A stretch of 52,136 nucleotides of DNA from Natronomonas sp. CBA1123 (GTDB lineage Archaea; Halobacteriota; Halobacteria; Halobacteriales; Haloarculaceae). Below the pieces are notes generated by a model that worked only from the letters and a program-made list of their open reading frames with translations, did no database searches and was not told where the DNA came from. Below are positions 37,097-46,017 of this stretch, piece by piece; within the stretch, counting starts at the first letter, position 1, and each line of letters starts with the position of its first letter. The stretch is taken from NCBI RefSeq assembly GCF_009741925.1, contig NZ_WPCC01000023.1, positions 1 to 52,136 on the forward strand, read 5' to 3'. The translations under genes and the position numbers were made by a program.

Positions 37097-39052
37097 ATGT
37101 CTAGCAACACTCCCGTTTGGATGCAGGCGGAGGCGGAGTACGAAGACGAGGTGATAGGTGACACTACCCTCCCTCGGATGTTCGAAGAGGCCGCGGCGCG
37201 TCACGCTAGCCGCGATGCCCAGTGGTACAAGGGCGGCGTCTACGACCGTTCGCTGGCGCCGGACATCGTCCCGGCCGCCCCGACCGGCCAGTACGCGGCG
37301 CTCACGTACGCCGAGATGCAGAACATCGTTCACAACCTCACCGCCGGGTTCCGCGAACTCGGCGTCGAGGGCGGTACCCGCGTCGGAATCTTCGCCAACA
37401 CCCGCATGGAGTGGGCCCAATCGGACTTCGCACTACTGGCCGCCGGCGGCGTCGTCACCACGGTGTACACCGAATCCGCGCCCGCACAGGTGCAGTACCT
37501 CCTCGACGACCCCGGCGCCGAGGGCGTCGTCGTCGAGAACGGCGAGTTGCTCGAACGCGTCCTCGAAGTCGAAGACGACCTCGACCTCTCCTTTATCGCC
37601 GTCATCGACGAGTTCGACGGCTACGACGACCGCGAGGACATCCTCTCTCTGGCGGAGGTGTACGAACTCGGCGCCGAGCACTTCGACGGCGACGCCTACG
37701 AGGAGTGGCTGGGCGAGCGTGACCTCGACGACCTCGCGAGCCTCATCTACACCTCGGGGACGACCGGCAAGCCGAAAGGTGTCCAGTTGACCCACGGCAA
37801 CTTCCGGGCGAACGTCAACGGCATCCGGAAGCGAGTCGGACCGCGTCCCGACAAGGACCCCGACATCCCCGTTTTCGACGAGAACGACCGGATGCTTTCG
37901 TTCCTGCCGCTGGCCCACGTCTTCGAGCGCGTCTCCGGGCACTTCCTGCAGTTCGGCTCCGGAGCGACCGTCGCCTACGCCGAATCGACCGACACCGTCG
38001 CCGACGACATCAAGATGGTCGGACCGACGGGCGCCTCCTCGGTCCCACGGGTCTACGAGCGCATCTACGACAACATCCGCGAGGAGGCTCCAGATGCCGT
38101 CTTCGGCCGGGCCGTCTCCGTCGCCCGCGAGTGGGCGACGACAGAGAACCCCGGTGTCGTCCTGCGGATGAAACACGCTCTCTTCGACAAACTCGTTTAC
38201 TCCAACGTCCGCGAGCAGATGGGCGGCAACATCGAGGCGTTCATCAGCGGCGGCGGCAGCCTCTCGAAGCGACTCTCACAGCTGTTCGAGGGGATGGGCC
38301 TGCCCATCTACGAGGGGTACGGCCTGACCGAGACTTCGCCGGTCGTCTCCGTGAACCCGCCGGAGGACTCCCGAGCCGGCACGCTCGGTCCGCCGCTTTC
38401 CAACGTCGACGTGCGACTCGACGAATCCGTCGTCGGCGACGACCGACGTGCGGAAGTCGACGGCGACATCGGCGAACTCCACGTGAAGGGCCCGAACGTC
38501 ACGCAGGGCTACTGGAACCGCCCGGGGTCGACCGAGGAGGCGTTCACCGAGGACGGCTGGTTCCGAACCGGCGACATCATCGAACAGGGCGACGACGGCT
38601 ACCTCGTCTATCACGACCGACTCAAGCAACTCATCGTGTTGGACACGGGCAAGAACATCGCACCCCAGCCCATCGAAGACGAGTTCGCCACCTCCGACCG
38701 CATCGACCAGGCGATGGTCATCGGTGACAACCAGAAGTTCATCGCGGCGCTGTTCGTGCCGAACTTCGAGGCCGTCCGCCGCTGGGCCGAAAACGAGGGT
38801 ATCGACCTCCCCGACGACCAGAAAGCCATCTGCGAAGACGACCGCGTCCACGAGTTCATCGAAAAAGAAGTCGAAGCCGTCAACAAAGAGCTCTCGAAAT
38901 CGGAGAAAATCAAGGAGTTCCGGCTGGTCTCCGTCGAGTGGACCGCCGACAACGACCTGCTGACGCCCTCGATGAAAATCAAGCGTCGGAACGTCCTCGA
39001 TGAGTTCGACGAGCAGGTCCGGGACATCTACGGCGAAGACTACGACGCGTAA
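37097..39052 (+). CDS. Long-chain fatty-acid-CoA ligase (AMP-forming)
   Basis: A 651-residue ANL-superfamily ligase of the long-chain FadD/ACSL type. It shows IYTSGTTGKPKGVQLTH at about residues 215-231, FLPLAHVFERVSGHF, GYGLTETSPVVSVNPP near 406 and WFRTGDIIEQGDDGYLVYHDRLKQLIVLDTGKNIAPQPIE near 492-530. It ends with the Lys-containing LTPSMKIKRR lid motif. The 80-residue-longer size and the HVFERV motif separate it from the 557-residue ligase at 6106. A TATA-like CATTAATATGG at about 37057-37067 lies 30-40 nt upstream. Confidence 0.93.
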   Translation: MSSNTPVWMQAEAEYEDEVIGDTTLPRMFEEAAARHASRDAQWYKGGVYDRSLAPDIVPAAPTGQYAALTYAEMQNIVHNLTAGFRELGVEGGTRVGIFANTRMEWAQSDFALLAAGGVVTTVYTESAPAQVQYLLDDPGAEGVVVENGELLERVLEVEDDLDLSFIAVIDEFDGYDDREDILSLAEVYELGAEHFDGDAYEEWLGERDLDDLASLIYTSGTTGKPKGVQLTHGNFRANVNGIRKRVGPRPDKDPDIPVFDENDRMLSFLPLAHVFERVSGHFLQFGSGATVAYAESTDTVADDIKMVGPTGASSVPRVYERIYDNIREEAPDAVFGRAVSVAREWATTENPGVVLRMKHALFDKLVYSNVREQMGGNIEAFISGGGSLSKRLSQLFEGMGLPIYEGYGLTETSPVVSVNPPEDSRAGTLGPPLSNVDVRLDESVVGDDRRAEVDGDIGELHVKGPNVTQGYWNRPGSTEEAFTEDGWFRTGDIIEQGDDGYLVYHDRLKQLIVLDTGKNIAPQPIEDEFATSDRIDQAMVIGDNQKFIAALFVPNFEAVRRWAENEGIDLPDDQKAICEDDRVHEFIEKEVEAVNKELSKSEKIKEFRLVSVEWTADNDLLTPSMKIKRRNVLDEFDEQVRDIYGEDYDA

Positions 39053-39078
39053 AGAGACGGCATCGGTCCGACCGACAG

Positions 39079-39087
39079 TTTTTATAT
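39079..39087 (+). promoter_or_regulatory. TATA box for the Cys-rich leader ORF and cysE
   Basis: TTTTTATAT is centred about 29 nt before the ATG at 39113. This spacing predicts a leaderless transcript starting at or near the small cysteine-rich ORF rather than at the acetyltransferase gene 158 nt further on. Confidence 0.65.
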
Positions 39088-39112
39088 CGTCGTCACGGCA
39101 TATGTAGGCAAG

Positions 39113-39190
39113 ATGGCACACAGCCACGCCGAACCGGGTTGCGCCGCAGGACTCCCGGTCGAAACGCTGGCGTGTCGTTGTTGCTGTTGA
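39113..39190 (+). CDS. Putative poly-cysteine leader peptide upstream of serine acetyltransferase
   Basis: A 25-codon ORF with five cysteines, four of them in the last five residues: it ends LACRCCC-stop. Its ATG sits 29 nt after a strong TATA box, so it should be the first thing translated on the cysE transcript. The next gene, 80 nt away, makes O-acetylserine, the precursor of cysteine. Ribosome stalling at the Cys codons when Cys-tRNA is scarce could expose or hide the downstream start. A possible stem CGGCC (39201-39205)/GGCCG (39221-39225) lies in the spacer. Comparable leaders are described in mycobacteria; I know of none described in haloarchaea. Confidence 0.6.
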   Translation: MAHSHAEPGCAAGLPVETLACRCCC

Positions 39191-39270
39191 GCCTCTTTTC
39201 CGGCCCTCGCTCCCAGTGACGGCCGCTCTGCTCTCGCCGCGCCCGCTTCCCAACACTACACGACTCAGAT

Positions 39271-39825
39271 ATGGTACTCAACCGACTCAGAGAGGACGTT
39301 CGCACCGCACTCGCAAAGGACCCCGCCGCCACCAGCGCCGTCACCGTCGCGCTGTTGTATCCCGGCCTCCACGCCGTCTGGGGGTACAGAATCGCCCACT
39401 GGCTGTGGGACCGCGGCAACACCTTCGCCGCACGCGCGCTCTCGCAGTTGGTTCGGCTTCTCACGGGCGTCGAAATCCACCCGGCCGCCGACATCGGGCG
39501 CCGACTGTTCATCGACCACGGGGCGAGCGTCGTCGTCGGTGAAACCGCCGACATCGGCGACGACGTGTTGATGTATCACGGCGTCACATTGGGCGGCGAC
39601 TCGATGCGGCGCGAGAAGCGCCACCCGACGCTGGAAGACGGCGTCACCGTCGGCGCCAACGCCACGCTGCTCGGCGCCATCACCGTCGGTGAGAACGCCT
39701 CCGTCGGCGCCGGTAGCGTCGTCGTCGACGACGTGCCCGCAGGGACGACCGTTGCGGGGTCGCCCGCGAAACCGGTCTCCGGAACCGGTTCCGACCGGGT
39801 CACCGAGGACTGTTCGCCCGAGTGA
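39271..39825 (+). CDS. cysE: Serine O-acetyltransferase
   Basis: A 184-residue left-handed beta-helix acetyltransferase that makes O-acetylserine from serine and acetyl-CoA, the first step of cysteine synthesis. LYPGLHAVWGYRIAHWLW, the hexapeptide coils (GVEIHPAADIGRRLFIDHGASVVVGETADIGDDV), the catalytic-type His in FIDHG and MYHGVTLGG, and KRHPTLEDGVTVGANATLLG are all typical. It is short, like EpsC-type enzymes, lacking the long N-terminal helical domain of E. coli CysE. A cysteine-rich leader ORF precedes it, suggesting feedback by cysteine supply. Confidence 0.93.
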   Translation: MVLNRLREDVRTALAKDPAATSAVTVALLYPGLHAVWGYRIAHWLWDRGNTFAARALSQLVRLLTGVEIHPAADIGRRLFIDHGASVVVGETADIGDDVLMYHGVTLGGDSMRREKRHPTLEDGVTVGANATLLGAITVGENASVGAGSVVVDDVPAGTTVAGSPAKPVSGTGSDRVTEDCSPE

Positions 39826-39855
39826 GTTTTATTCTCGCCGCACCGAGAGCCCTCC

Positions 39856-40458
39856 GTGCAGTCGCCACACGAGTCCCTCCGTGAAGACGCCTACGTCGGA
39901 CCGCTCATCGATGAACACGGCGTCCTCGAACTCGACACCGCCGACGACATGTTCGAGCGACTGGTCGTCTCTATCCTCCGCCAGCAGGTGTCGATGGCGT
40001 CGGCCGCGGCGACCCGAAAGCGGCTGTTCGAGTCGGTCGAAGTGACGCCGGAGGGCGTCCTCGCCGCCGACCCGGAAACGCTTCGGGACGCCGGTCTCTC
40101 CCGGCAGAAGACTCGGTACGTCCGCAACGTCGCCGAGGCGTTTCGCGAGGAGTACAGTAAAGCCTACTTCGAGGACCTCGGCGACGACGAGGTCGTTTCG
40201 AAACTCACGTCCATCACGGGCGTCGGCGAGTGGACCGCGAACATGCAGCTGCTGTTCTCGCTCGGCCGGCCCGACGTATTCCCGGTCGGTGACCTCGGCG
40301 TTCGGAAGGGGATGGAGACCCTCTTCGGCGAGATGACCCGCGAGGAGATGGTCGCCGAAGCCGAGCGTTGGGCGCCGTATCGGAGCTACGCCACCCTGTA
40401 TCTGTGGCGCATCGAGGAGGACATCGCGGAATCCGTGGCGGAAGTCATCGGGGAGTAA
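39856..40458 (+). CDS. DNA-3-methyladenine glycosylase (AlkA/HhH-GPD type)
   Basis: A 200-residue base-excision-repair glycosylase. The helix-hairpin-helix segment LTSITGVGEWTANMQLLFSL is followed by GRPDVFPVGDLGVRKG, which holds the catalytic Asp. LVVSILRQQVSMASA near the N-terminus is also typical (ILxQQ). It removes alkylated bases such as 3-methyladenine. The start is a GTG at 39856, 30 nt after the acetyltransferase stop, so co-transcription is possible. Confidence 0.9.
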   Translation: MQSPHESLREDAYVGPLIDEHGVLELDTADDMFERLVVSILRQQVSMASAAATRKRLFESVEVTPEGVLAADPETLRDAGLSRQKTRYVRNVAEAFREEYSKAYFEDLGDDEVVSKLTSITGVGEWTANMQLLFSLGRPDVFPVGDLGVRKGMETLFGEMTREEMVAEAERWAPYRSYATLYLWRIEEDIAESVAEVIGE

Positions 40459-40461
40459 CGG

Positions 40462-42107
40462 CTACGTCTCGTACCGTTTGGCGAGGCTGGCGTACCCGAA
40501 CAGCGGGACGAGGGCAACGAAGAACGCTGCCACGCGCCAGTCGAACGGTACTGTCGGGAGCCAGAACAGCGAGAGCGGAACCAGTGGAACGAACAGCAAG
40601 AGTGCATTCGAGACGCGGGACAGGGAAACGCCGAACTCGACGGCGTTCTTGAAGTAGTATCCGAAGATGGAGATGGCGGGGATGAAGACGACGAGTCCGC
40701 TACTGGCCACGCCAATCGTCGACCCGACGACGTAGACGCCCGCACAACTTACCGAGAGGGCGGTCATCGTCACGACGCCATCCCGAGTCGGGTACTGCCG
40801 TGGGGGTTCGAGCGACCGTCGAACGCCGACTCCCAGCGTCGCGAGCAAGACTGGGCCGGCGACCGCGAGCAACGTCTCACCGACCCACTGGTCGATGCCG
40901 AAGGCGTACCAGCGGTCGTACACCATCGTGAGGACGAACAGGACTGTCGCCGGAACCAACGCGTATGGTGGTCGGCCGACCGGTGGGAGGTTTCGGTCGG
41001 TCAGCGACACCGAATCGGCGTATCGGAGCGCCGTCGGCATCCGCCGTAACTGTCGATACCAGTACCACGAGTAATAGGCCGTAAGCAAGGGGACGGAGAC
41101 GAGGAAAACGGTCGCTGCGACCGCGTCGACGAGGAACCGTGGAAGTACGACGGGGGGGGACACCCCCCCGACAGCGCGTTCGCCACGACCGCGACGGCGA
41201 CCTCCCACTCGTGGGCGGCGTTGTTCGCGAACTGCCAGTATCCACCAAAACCGACGGCAAGCGGGAGTGCACCAAGTATGAACCCGAACAGACAGGACGC
41301 GTATCCCGCGATGCCGCGACCGTGTCTGATGCTCGACGAGAGGCTATCGTAGGCACGCGTCTCGACCGACCGGCCTTTGTAGAGGCGACGGCGCAGCGGT
41401 GTCGGCAGTATCGAGTCGAACCGCGCCGAGACGAGACCGACCACCAAGAGGAGTTCGAGCGCGGGGAAGAACGTTCCCAGAACCCCGCCGAGCATGCCCG
41501 CCAGATACGCAGGTGCACCGACTATCAAGACGCCGGCGATGAGTTCGACGCGTTCGTTGACACCCTCGAGCCACGGCGGAAGCGCGTCGTCATCGGGGGA
41601 TTCCGCCGATTCGGCGACGAGGATTCGAGCGAAGAGGTCCGACGCCGAGTCGATACCCACGTCTCGACGCCCCCAGTCCCAAAAGACGACTCCCGACAGC
41701 ACGGCAGCGGCGACGACGCCGAGCGCCGGCGGCCACTCCAGCGGTGGTGTCACATCCGAGAGCGCGTAGTACAGCGGTATCGCGGTAATCGCACCTATCG
41801 CACCGACCGACAACCGGAACACGACGGTCTCCCGTGCCGACCCCATCGAGTCCGGGTACAACTCCGGAACGAGCGTCGTGAACACTGCAAAAAAGAACGC
41901 GGCGTTCAGCAGAAACGCCAGCGCCGGCCCGAACGACCCCGTGTTCACCACCGCAGAGAAGACGACAGGGGCCAGTTCCTCGACGGCGGCGACACCCGTC
42001 TCCGGGAGCACGCTCCGAACCCCTGCCAGCGTGAGAGCGCTGCCCGCACTGACGCGTCTCGCGATTGTGCCGCTCCAGCGGAATCGTCCCCCCATCCAGC
42101 GGGGCAT
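40462..42107 (-). CDS. Large multi-span membrane protein, broken by two homopolymer over-calls
   Basis: The corrected gene encodes about 547 residues with roughly ten to twelve membrane segments, a central soluble stretch (LPPWLEGVNERVELI) and no motif I recognise. The first part ends in ALSGG in one frame and the rest (VVLPRFLVDAVAATVFL onward) is in another. The junction is G7-TGT-C8 on the minus strand (41152-41169). Shortening both runs by one base restores one frame (ALSGGVPPVVLPRFL). TATA-like TATTAATC at about 42122-42130 is 20 nt before ATG 42107. Function is unknown. Confidence 0.72.
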
Positions 42108-42198
42108 CGACCCCCGCCTAGATTAATACCTTTGCTCGACGCTTGGGTCGCGGCGCTGTGAACCAAACGGCTTTGCCGCTCCCGGACCCCTCGACGGT

Positions 42199-42402
42199 AT
42201 GGTCGACGCGAGTCTCGTCATCGCGGTGTTGGCACTGCTCACTGGATTTCTCGCCGGTGCAGCGTTCGCGTTCGTCGGCGTGCCGATTCCCGCGCCACCG
42301 AACGTCGCCGGCGTGCTCGGCATCGTCGGCATCTATCTGGGCTTCAAACTCGTCGAGTACGTCGGCTGGGGATACGACCTGCTGGGGACGCTGGGGTTGT
42401 AG
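42199..42402 (+). CDS. XapX domain membrane protein
   Basis: A 67-residue protein with two hydrophobic helices, the XapX type. The helix-1 segment LALLTGFLAGAAFAFVGVPIPAPPNVAGVLGIVGIYLG contains the conserved P-x-P-P-x-x-x-G-x-x-G pattern. In bacteria xapX-like genes often sit near transporters or nucleoside genes. Its role is unknown. It diverges from the large membrane protein gene with a 91-nt spacer. Confidence 0.85.
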   Translation: MVDASLVIAVLALLTGFLAGAAFAFVGVPIPAPPNVAGVLGIVGIYLGFKLVEYVGWGYDLLGTLGL

Positions 42403-42429
42403 CGAAAGGAAGAATCGAATCCGGCGGCG

Positions 42430-44265
42430 TCAGTAACTTCGGACTTTCGGCTCGTACTCCTTGTTCTCGCCTTCGAGAATGACCGGCTTGTAGTAGAGGT
42501 CCGGCGAGCCGCCGTTCCAGGAAATCATCGTGTGTTTGAGCCACTCGTCGTCCTTTCGCTCCTGGTGTTCCTGCCGCCAGTGGGCGCCGCGGAACTCCTC
42601 GCGGGCGAGCGCGCCGAGGGTGATGGTCTCGGCGATGTCGATGAGGTTTCGCGTCTCGATGGTGTGGATGAGGTCGGTGTTGAACGTCCGCGAAGGGTCG
42701 GCGACGGCGACGTCCTGGTACCGCTCGCGGCACTCACGGATGACCTCCAGCGCCTTTTTGAGGCCCTCCTCGTTGCGGAAGACGTTGACGTTCTCGGTCA
42801 TCGCCTTCTGGAGGTCCTCGCGGATTTCGGCGTGGTTGGTGCCGTCGCGTTCCAGCAGTTCCTCGATGCGCTGGCGTTCGCGCTCGACGGCGTTCTCGAC
42901 GACGGCCTTCGGGTCGGCGATGGCGCCGCCGTCGGCGGCGACGTCGTCGTCGACGCCGATTTCGCCCGGCGAGACCGGCGTCTCCAGCGACGTTTCGTCC
43001 TCGCTCTTCGCGGAGGGACCGGTCGGCACCTGTGCGGCCTCCATGTCCTTGCCGGCGGCGTGGTGGCCGGCACGGGCGCCCAGAACGATGAGTTCGGGCA
43101 GGGCGTTGCCGCCGAGGCGGTTCGAGCCGTGGACCGACGCACACGCACACTCGCCGGCGGCGTAGAGGCCGTCGATGCACGTCTGGCCGTTCTCGTTGGT
43201 CTCGATGCCGCCCATGTGGTAGTGCTGGCCGGGCTTGACCGGCATCGGCTCCTCGACGGGGTTGACCCCCTCGAAGTCCTCCGCGAGGTGGATGATGTTC
43301 TCGAGGCGGTCGTAGATGCGCTCGTCGCCGAGGTGTCGCATGTCGAGGTGGACGTACTCGTCGTTGATGCCGCGGCCGTTGTTGACTTCGGTCAACTCGG
43401 CGCGGGCGACGACGTCGCGGGAGGCGAGTTCGCCGGCGTTGCTCGCGTAGCCGTACTCGAACATGAACCGCTCGCCCTCGTCGTTGTAGAGGATACCACC
43501 TTCGCCACGGACGCCCTCGGAGATGAGGACGCCAGTCGAAGGCAGCGTCGTCGGGTGGAACTGGACGAACTCCATGTCCTCGACGGGGACGCCGGCTCGG
43601 TAGGCCATCGCCGGGCCGTCGCCCGTGTTGGCGACGGCGTTGGTCGTGTGGTCGAACACCTGTCCGTCGCCACCGGTGGCGAGAACGACGCCGTCGGTGG
43701 CTCGGAAGCCGGTGACTTCGCCGGATTTGATGTCGTAGGCAACGACGCCGTGACACTCGCGGTCCTCGGGGTCGTCGTGGTCGGTGACGGCGAGTTCGGA
43801 GACGTAGAACTCGTCGTACACTTGGATGCCTCGTTTGACGACCTGCTCGTACATCGTGTGCAGGAGGTGGTGGCCGGTCTCGGCGCCGGCGTAGGTCGTC
43901 CGCGGGAACGAGAGGCCGCCGAAGGGTCGCTGGGAGACGCGGCCGTCGTCCTCACGGGAGAACGGCATCCCCCAGTGTTCGAGTTGGATGACCTCCTCGG
44001 GGGCGTCCTGTGCCAGCGTCTCGATGGCTGGGGCGTCGCCGAGGTAGTCCGACCCCTTCATCGTGTCGTAGGCGTGCAGTTCCCAGTCGTCGCCGTCGCG
44101 CAAGGCGGCGTTGATGCCACCCTCCGCGGCGCCCGTGTGGGAGCGAACCGGATGGAGTTTCGTGACCATGGCCACGTCGGCGCCCTCCTCGTGGGCCGCG
44201 ATGGCCGCACGGAGTCCGGCGCCGCCGGCCCCGACCACGATAACGTCGTGTTCGTGTAGTGTCAT
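42430..44265 (-). CDS. sdhA: Succinate dehydrogenase/fumarate reductase flavoprotein subunit
   Basis: The 611-residue FAD subunit of complex II. The dinucleotide-binding motif VVGAGGAGLRAAIAA (residues about 10-24) is followed by SHTGAAEGGINAAL, with the site for covalent FAD attachment at the family His (RSHTGAAEGG). Later motifs are MEFVQFHPTTL, ISEGVRGEGG, HYHMGGIETNENG and GSNRLGGNALPELIV. It oxidises succinate to fumarate. It is the last gene of the sdhCDBA operon, 37 nt after sdhB. Confidence 0.95.
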   Translation of the reverse strand: MTLHEHDVIVVGAGGAGLRAAIAAHEEGADVAMVTKLHPVRSHTGAAEGGINAALRDGDDWELHAYDTMKGSDYLGDAPAIETLAQDAPEEVIQLEHWGMPFSREDDGRVSQRPFGGLSFPRTTYAGAETGHHLLHTMYEQVVKRGIQVYDEFYVSELAVTDHDDPEDRECHGVVAYDIKSGEVTGFRATDGVVLATGGDGQVFDHTTNAVANTGDGPAMAYRAGVPVEDMEFVQFHPTTLPSTGVLISEGVRGEGGILYNDEGERFMFEYGYASNAGELASRDVVARAELTEVNNGRGINDEYVHLDMRHLGDERIYDRLENIIHLAEDFEGVNPVEEPMPVKPGQHYHMGGIETNENGQTCIDGLYAAGECACASVHGSNRLGGNALPELIVLGARAGHHAAGKDMEAAQVPTGPSAKSEDETSLETPVSPGEIGVDDDVAADGGAIADPKAVVENAVERERQRIEELLERDGTNHAEIREDLQKAMTENVNVFRNEEGLKKALEVIRECRERYQDVAVADPSRTFNTDLIHTIETRNLIDIAETITLGALAREEFRGAHWRQEHQERKDDEWLKHTMISWNGGSPDLYYKPVILEGENKEYEPKVRSY

Positions 44266-44302
44266 TGTCTGTAGTTAGGATTCGGTGGACTTCAGCCTGC
44301 GG

Positions 44303-45167
44303 TTACCAGAACTTCAGGTTGCTCTTGACGGCTTCCCGTTTCAGTTCCTGGATGTGTTCGGTCAGCGGGATGTCCTTCGGGCACACCTCGGTACAGGAGA
44401 ACTGCGTCTGACATCGCCAGACGCCGTGTTCCTGCTCGATGATGTTGAGTCGGTGTTCCTTCATCGCCTCGCCTTCGCGTTCGTCCATCGCAAAGCGATA
44501 GGCCTTGTTGATGGCCGCGGGGCCGAGATACTCGTTGTCCCCGGCGGCGATGTTACAGGAGGACATACACGCGCTACACCAGATACAGCGCGTGGACATC
44601 TTCACCTTCTCGCGGTTCTCCCGGGTCTGTTTCTGCTCTTCGCCGGACGGGAGTTCGTCGGTCTGGAAGTACGGCTCGACGGACTCCATCTGGTCGTAGA
44701 AGTGCTCCATGTCGACGACGAGGTCCTTGACGACCTCGGCGTGCGGGAGCGGTTCGATGCGAACCGGCCACTCCAGTTCGGACATCTGGGTCTTACAGCC
44801 GAGACGCTGTCGTCCGTTGACGAACAGCGCGTCGGAGCCACAGATGGCCTGCCGACAGGAGTGTCGGAAGGTGAGACTCGAGTCGAAGTGGTCTCGGGCG
44901 AAGATGAGCGCGTCCAGTACCGTCATCCCCTTCTTGAACGGCACGCGGAACGTGTCGAATCGCGGGTCCTTCTTGCCCTCGACTTCGGGGTCGTACCGGA
45001 ACACCTTCAGCTTCACCGTCTCCTCGGCGTCCTTCAGGTTCGCCTCGGCACGCTCGCGCATGTCGGCGCGGTCGTGTTTCTCGGTGAGTCGCCGCTCCTG
45101 GTGAGTGGACTCCTCTTTTTTCTTGCGGTTCGGTCTCGGTTTCTTGTTCGGTTACTTGCGTGCTCAT
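44303..45167 (-). CDS. sdhB: Succinate dehydrogenase iron-sulfur subunit, frameshifted near the 5' end
   Basis: The electron-transfer subunit of complex II. All cluster ligands are in one frame: the 2Fe-2S loop CRQAICGSDALFVNGRQRLGC, then CIWCSACMSSC and CQTQFSCTEVCPKD. The first 18 or so codons (MSTQVTEQETETEPQEK) are in another frame, because of the T6 run at 45116-45121. With one base fewer the reading continues QEKEESTHQERRLTEKHDRA into MRERAEANL. A start at the internal ATG 45061 (252 residues) would also retain all clusters. The 5' end lies 2 nt from the sdhD stop. Confidence 0.9.
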
Positions 45168-45168
45168 A

Positions 45169-45534
45169 TCAGATGAGGTTCGTCATGGCGATTGCGACGC
45201 GGATGCCCTGCACCACGAGCATGACACCGGCGACGGCGAGCAGCCACTTGACGGCCGTCTTCGGGGTTCCCTCGAGGCCCTGATTGACGAGGGCGTTGTA
45301 CACGCCGTTGACACCGTGGAACGTCCCGGCGACGAGGAACGACACCATCGTGATGAAGTAGCCGACCTGACTCATCCGGGCGGTCGTCCCGGCGATGGTC
45401 ACTTCCGCTGCGTGGTTGACGAAGTGCAGCAGCATGAAGTGATACGCCAAGACGACGACGAGGAACGCTGCGGTGAGCCGCTGGAGCAGCCACCGCGTCC
45501 CCTTCGGTTCGAACGAGGAGTAGTAGTCTGCCAT
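45169..45534 (-). CDS. sdhD: Succinate dehydrogenase membrane subunit D
   Basis: A 121-residue membrane anchor of complex II with three helices (about residues 17-40, 55-80 and 95-117). His residues in LAYHFMLLHFVNHAAE and TFHGVNGVYN may bind haem and quinone. It lies between sdhC (1-nt gap) and sdhB, on the same strand, in the order C-D-B-A. Confidence 0.88.
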   Translation of the reverse strand: MADYYSSFEPKGTRWLLQRLTAAFLVVVLAYHFMLLHFVNHAAEVTIAGTTARMSQVGYFITMVSFLVAGTFHGVNGVYNALVNQGLEGTPKTAVKWLLAVAGVMLVVQGIRVAIAMTNLI

Positions 45535-45535
45535 C

Positions 45536-45928
45536 TCAGAATGCCCCCACGAGGAACGTCGGAATGCTCGCGACCGTGATGGCCGCGGAAACTATCAGTG
45601 CGGCGTAGAACGCCTTGTCCTGCGATTCCAGGCCGACACCGAGGTCGACGAACAACAGGCGGACGCCGTTGAGGATGTGGAACACGGCGACTGCGAGCAG
45701 GCCGACCTCGAGGATTCGGACCACCAGAAGACTCTCCAGACTCTGGAGCGTCATCGTGTAGGTGGCCCCATCCACCGTCGAGGTGCTCAACACGGCTATG
45801 TGCGTAAACAGGTAGCCGATGAGCACCCAGCCGGTGAACTTGTGGAAAATCCAAGCCCACATGCCGGCGGAGAACTCCTGCCACCGCCCGAAGTCCTCTA
45901 TCAGACCTCGGTCGTACGATTGACTCAT
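45536..45928 (-). CDS. sdhC: Succinate dehydrogenase cytochrome b556 subunit C
   Basis: A 130-residue cytochrome b subunit with three membrane helices. [17 protein letters not shown] includes the H-x-x-T-G-x-x-L signature of SdhC, and [16 protein letters not shown] holds the second haem-type His and Arg. It is the first gene of the operon. TATA-like CTACTATAC at about 45952-45960 is 25-30 nt upstream of the ATG. Confidence 0.9.
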   Translation of the reverse strand: MSQSYDRGLIEDFGRWQEFSAGMWAWIFHKFTGWVLIGYLFTHIAVLSTSTVDGATYTMTLQSLESLLVVRILEVGLLAVAVFHILNGVRLLFVDLGVGLESQDKAFYAALIVSAAITVASIPTFLVGAF

Positions 45929-46017
45929 GCACGGTAGGGTCGGGTCCGCGGTGGTATAGTAGTTACCTTCTGCGAACGTCTACCACCGTACTGAACTGGG
46001 CAACTCGCCGACACCAC

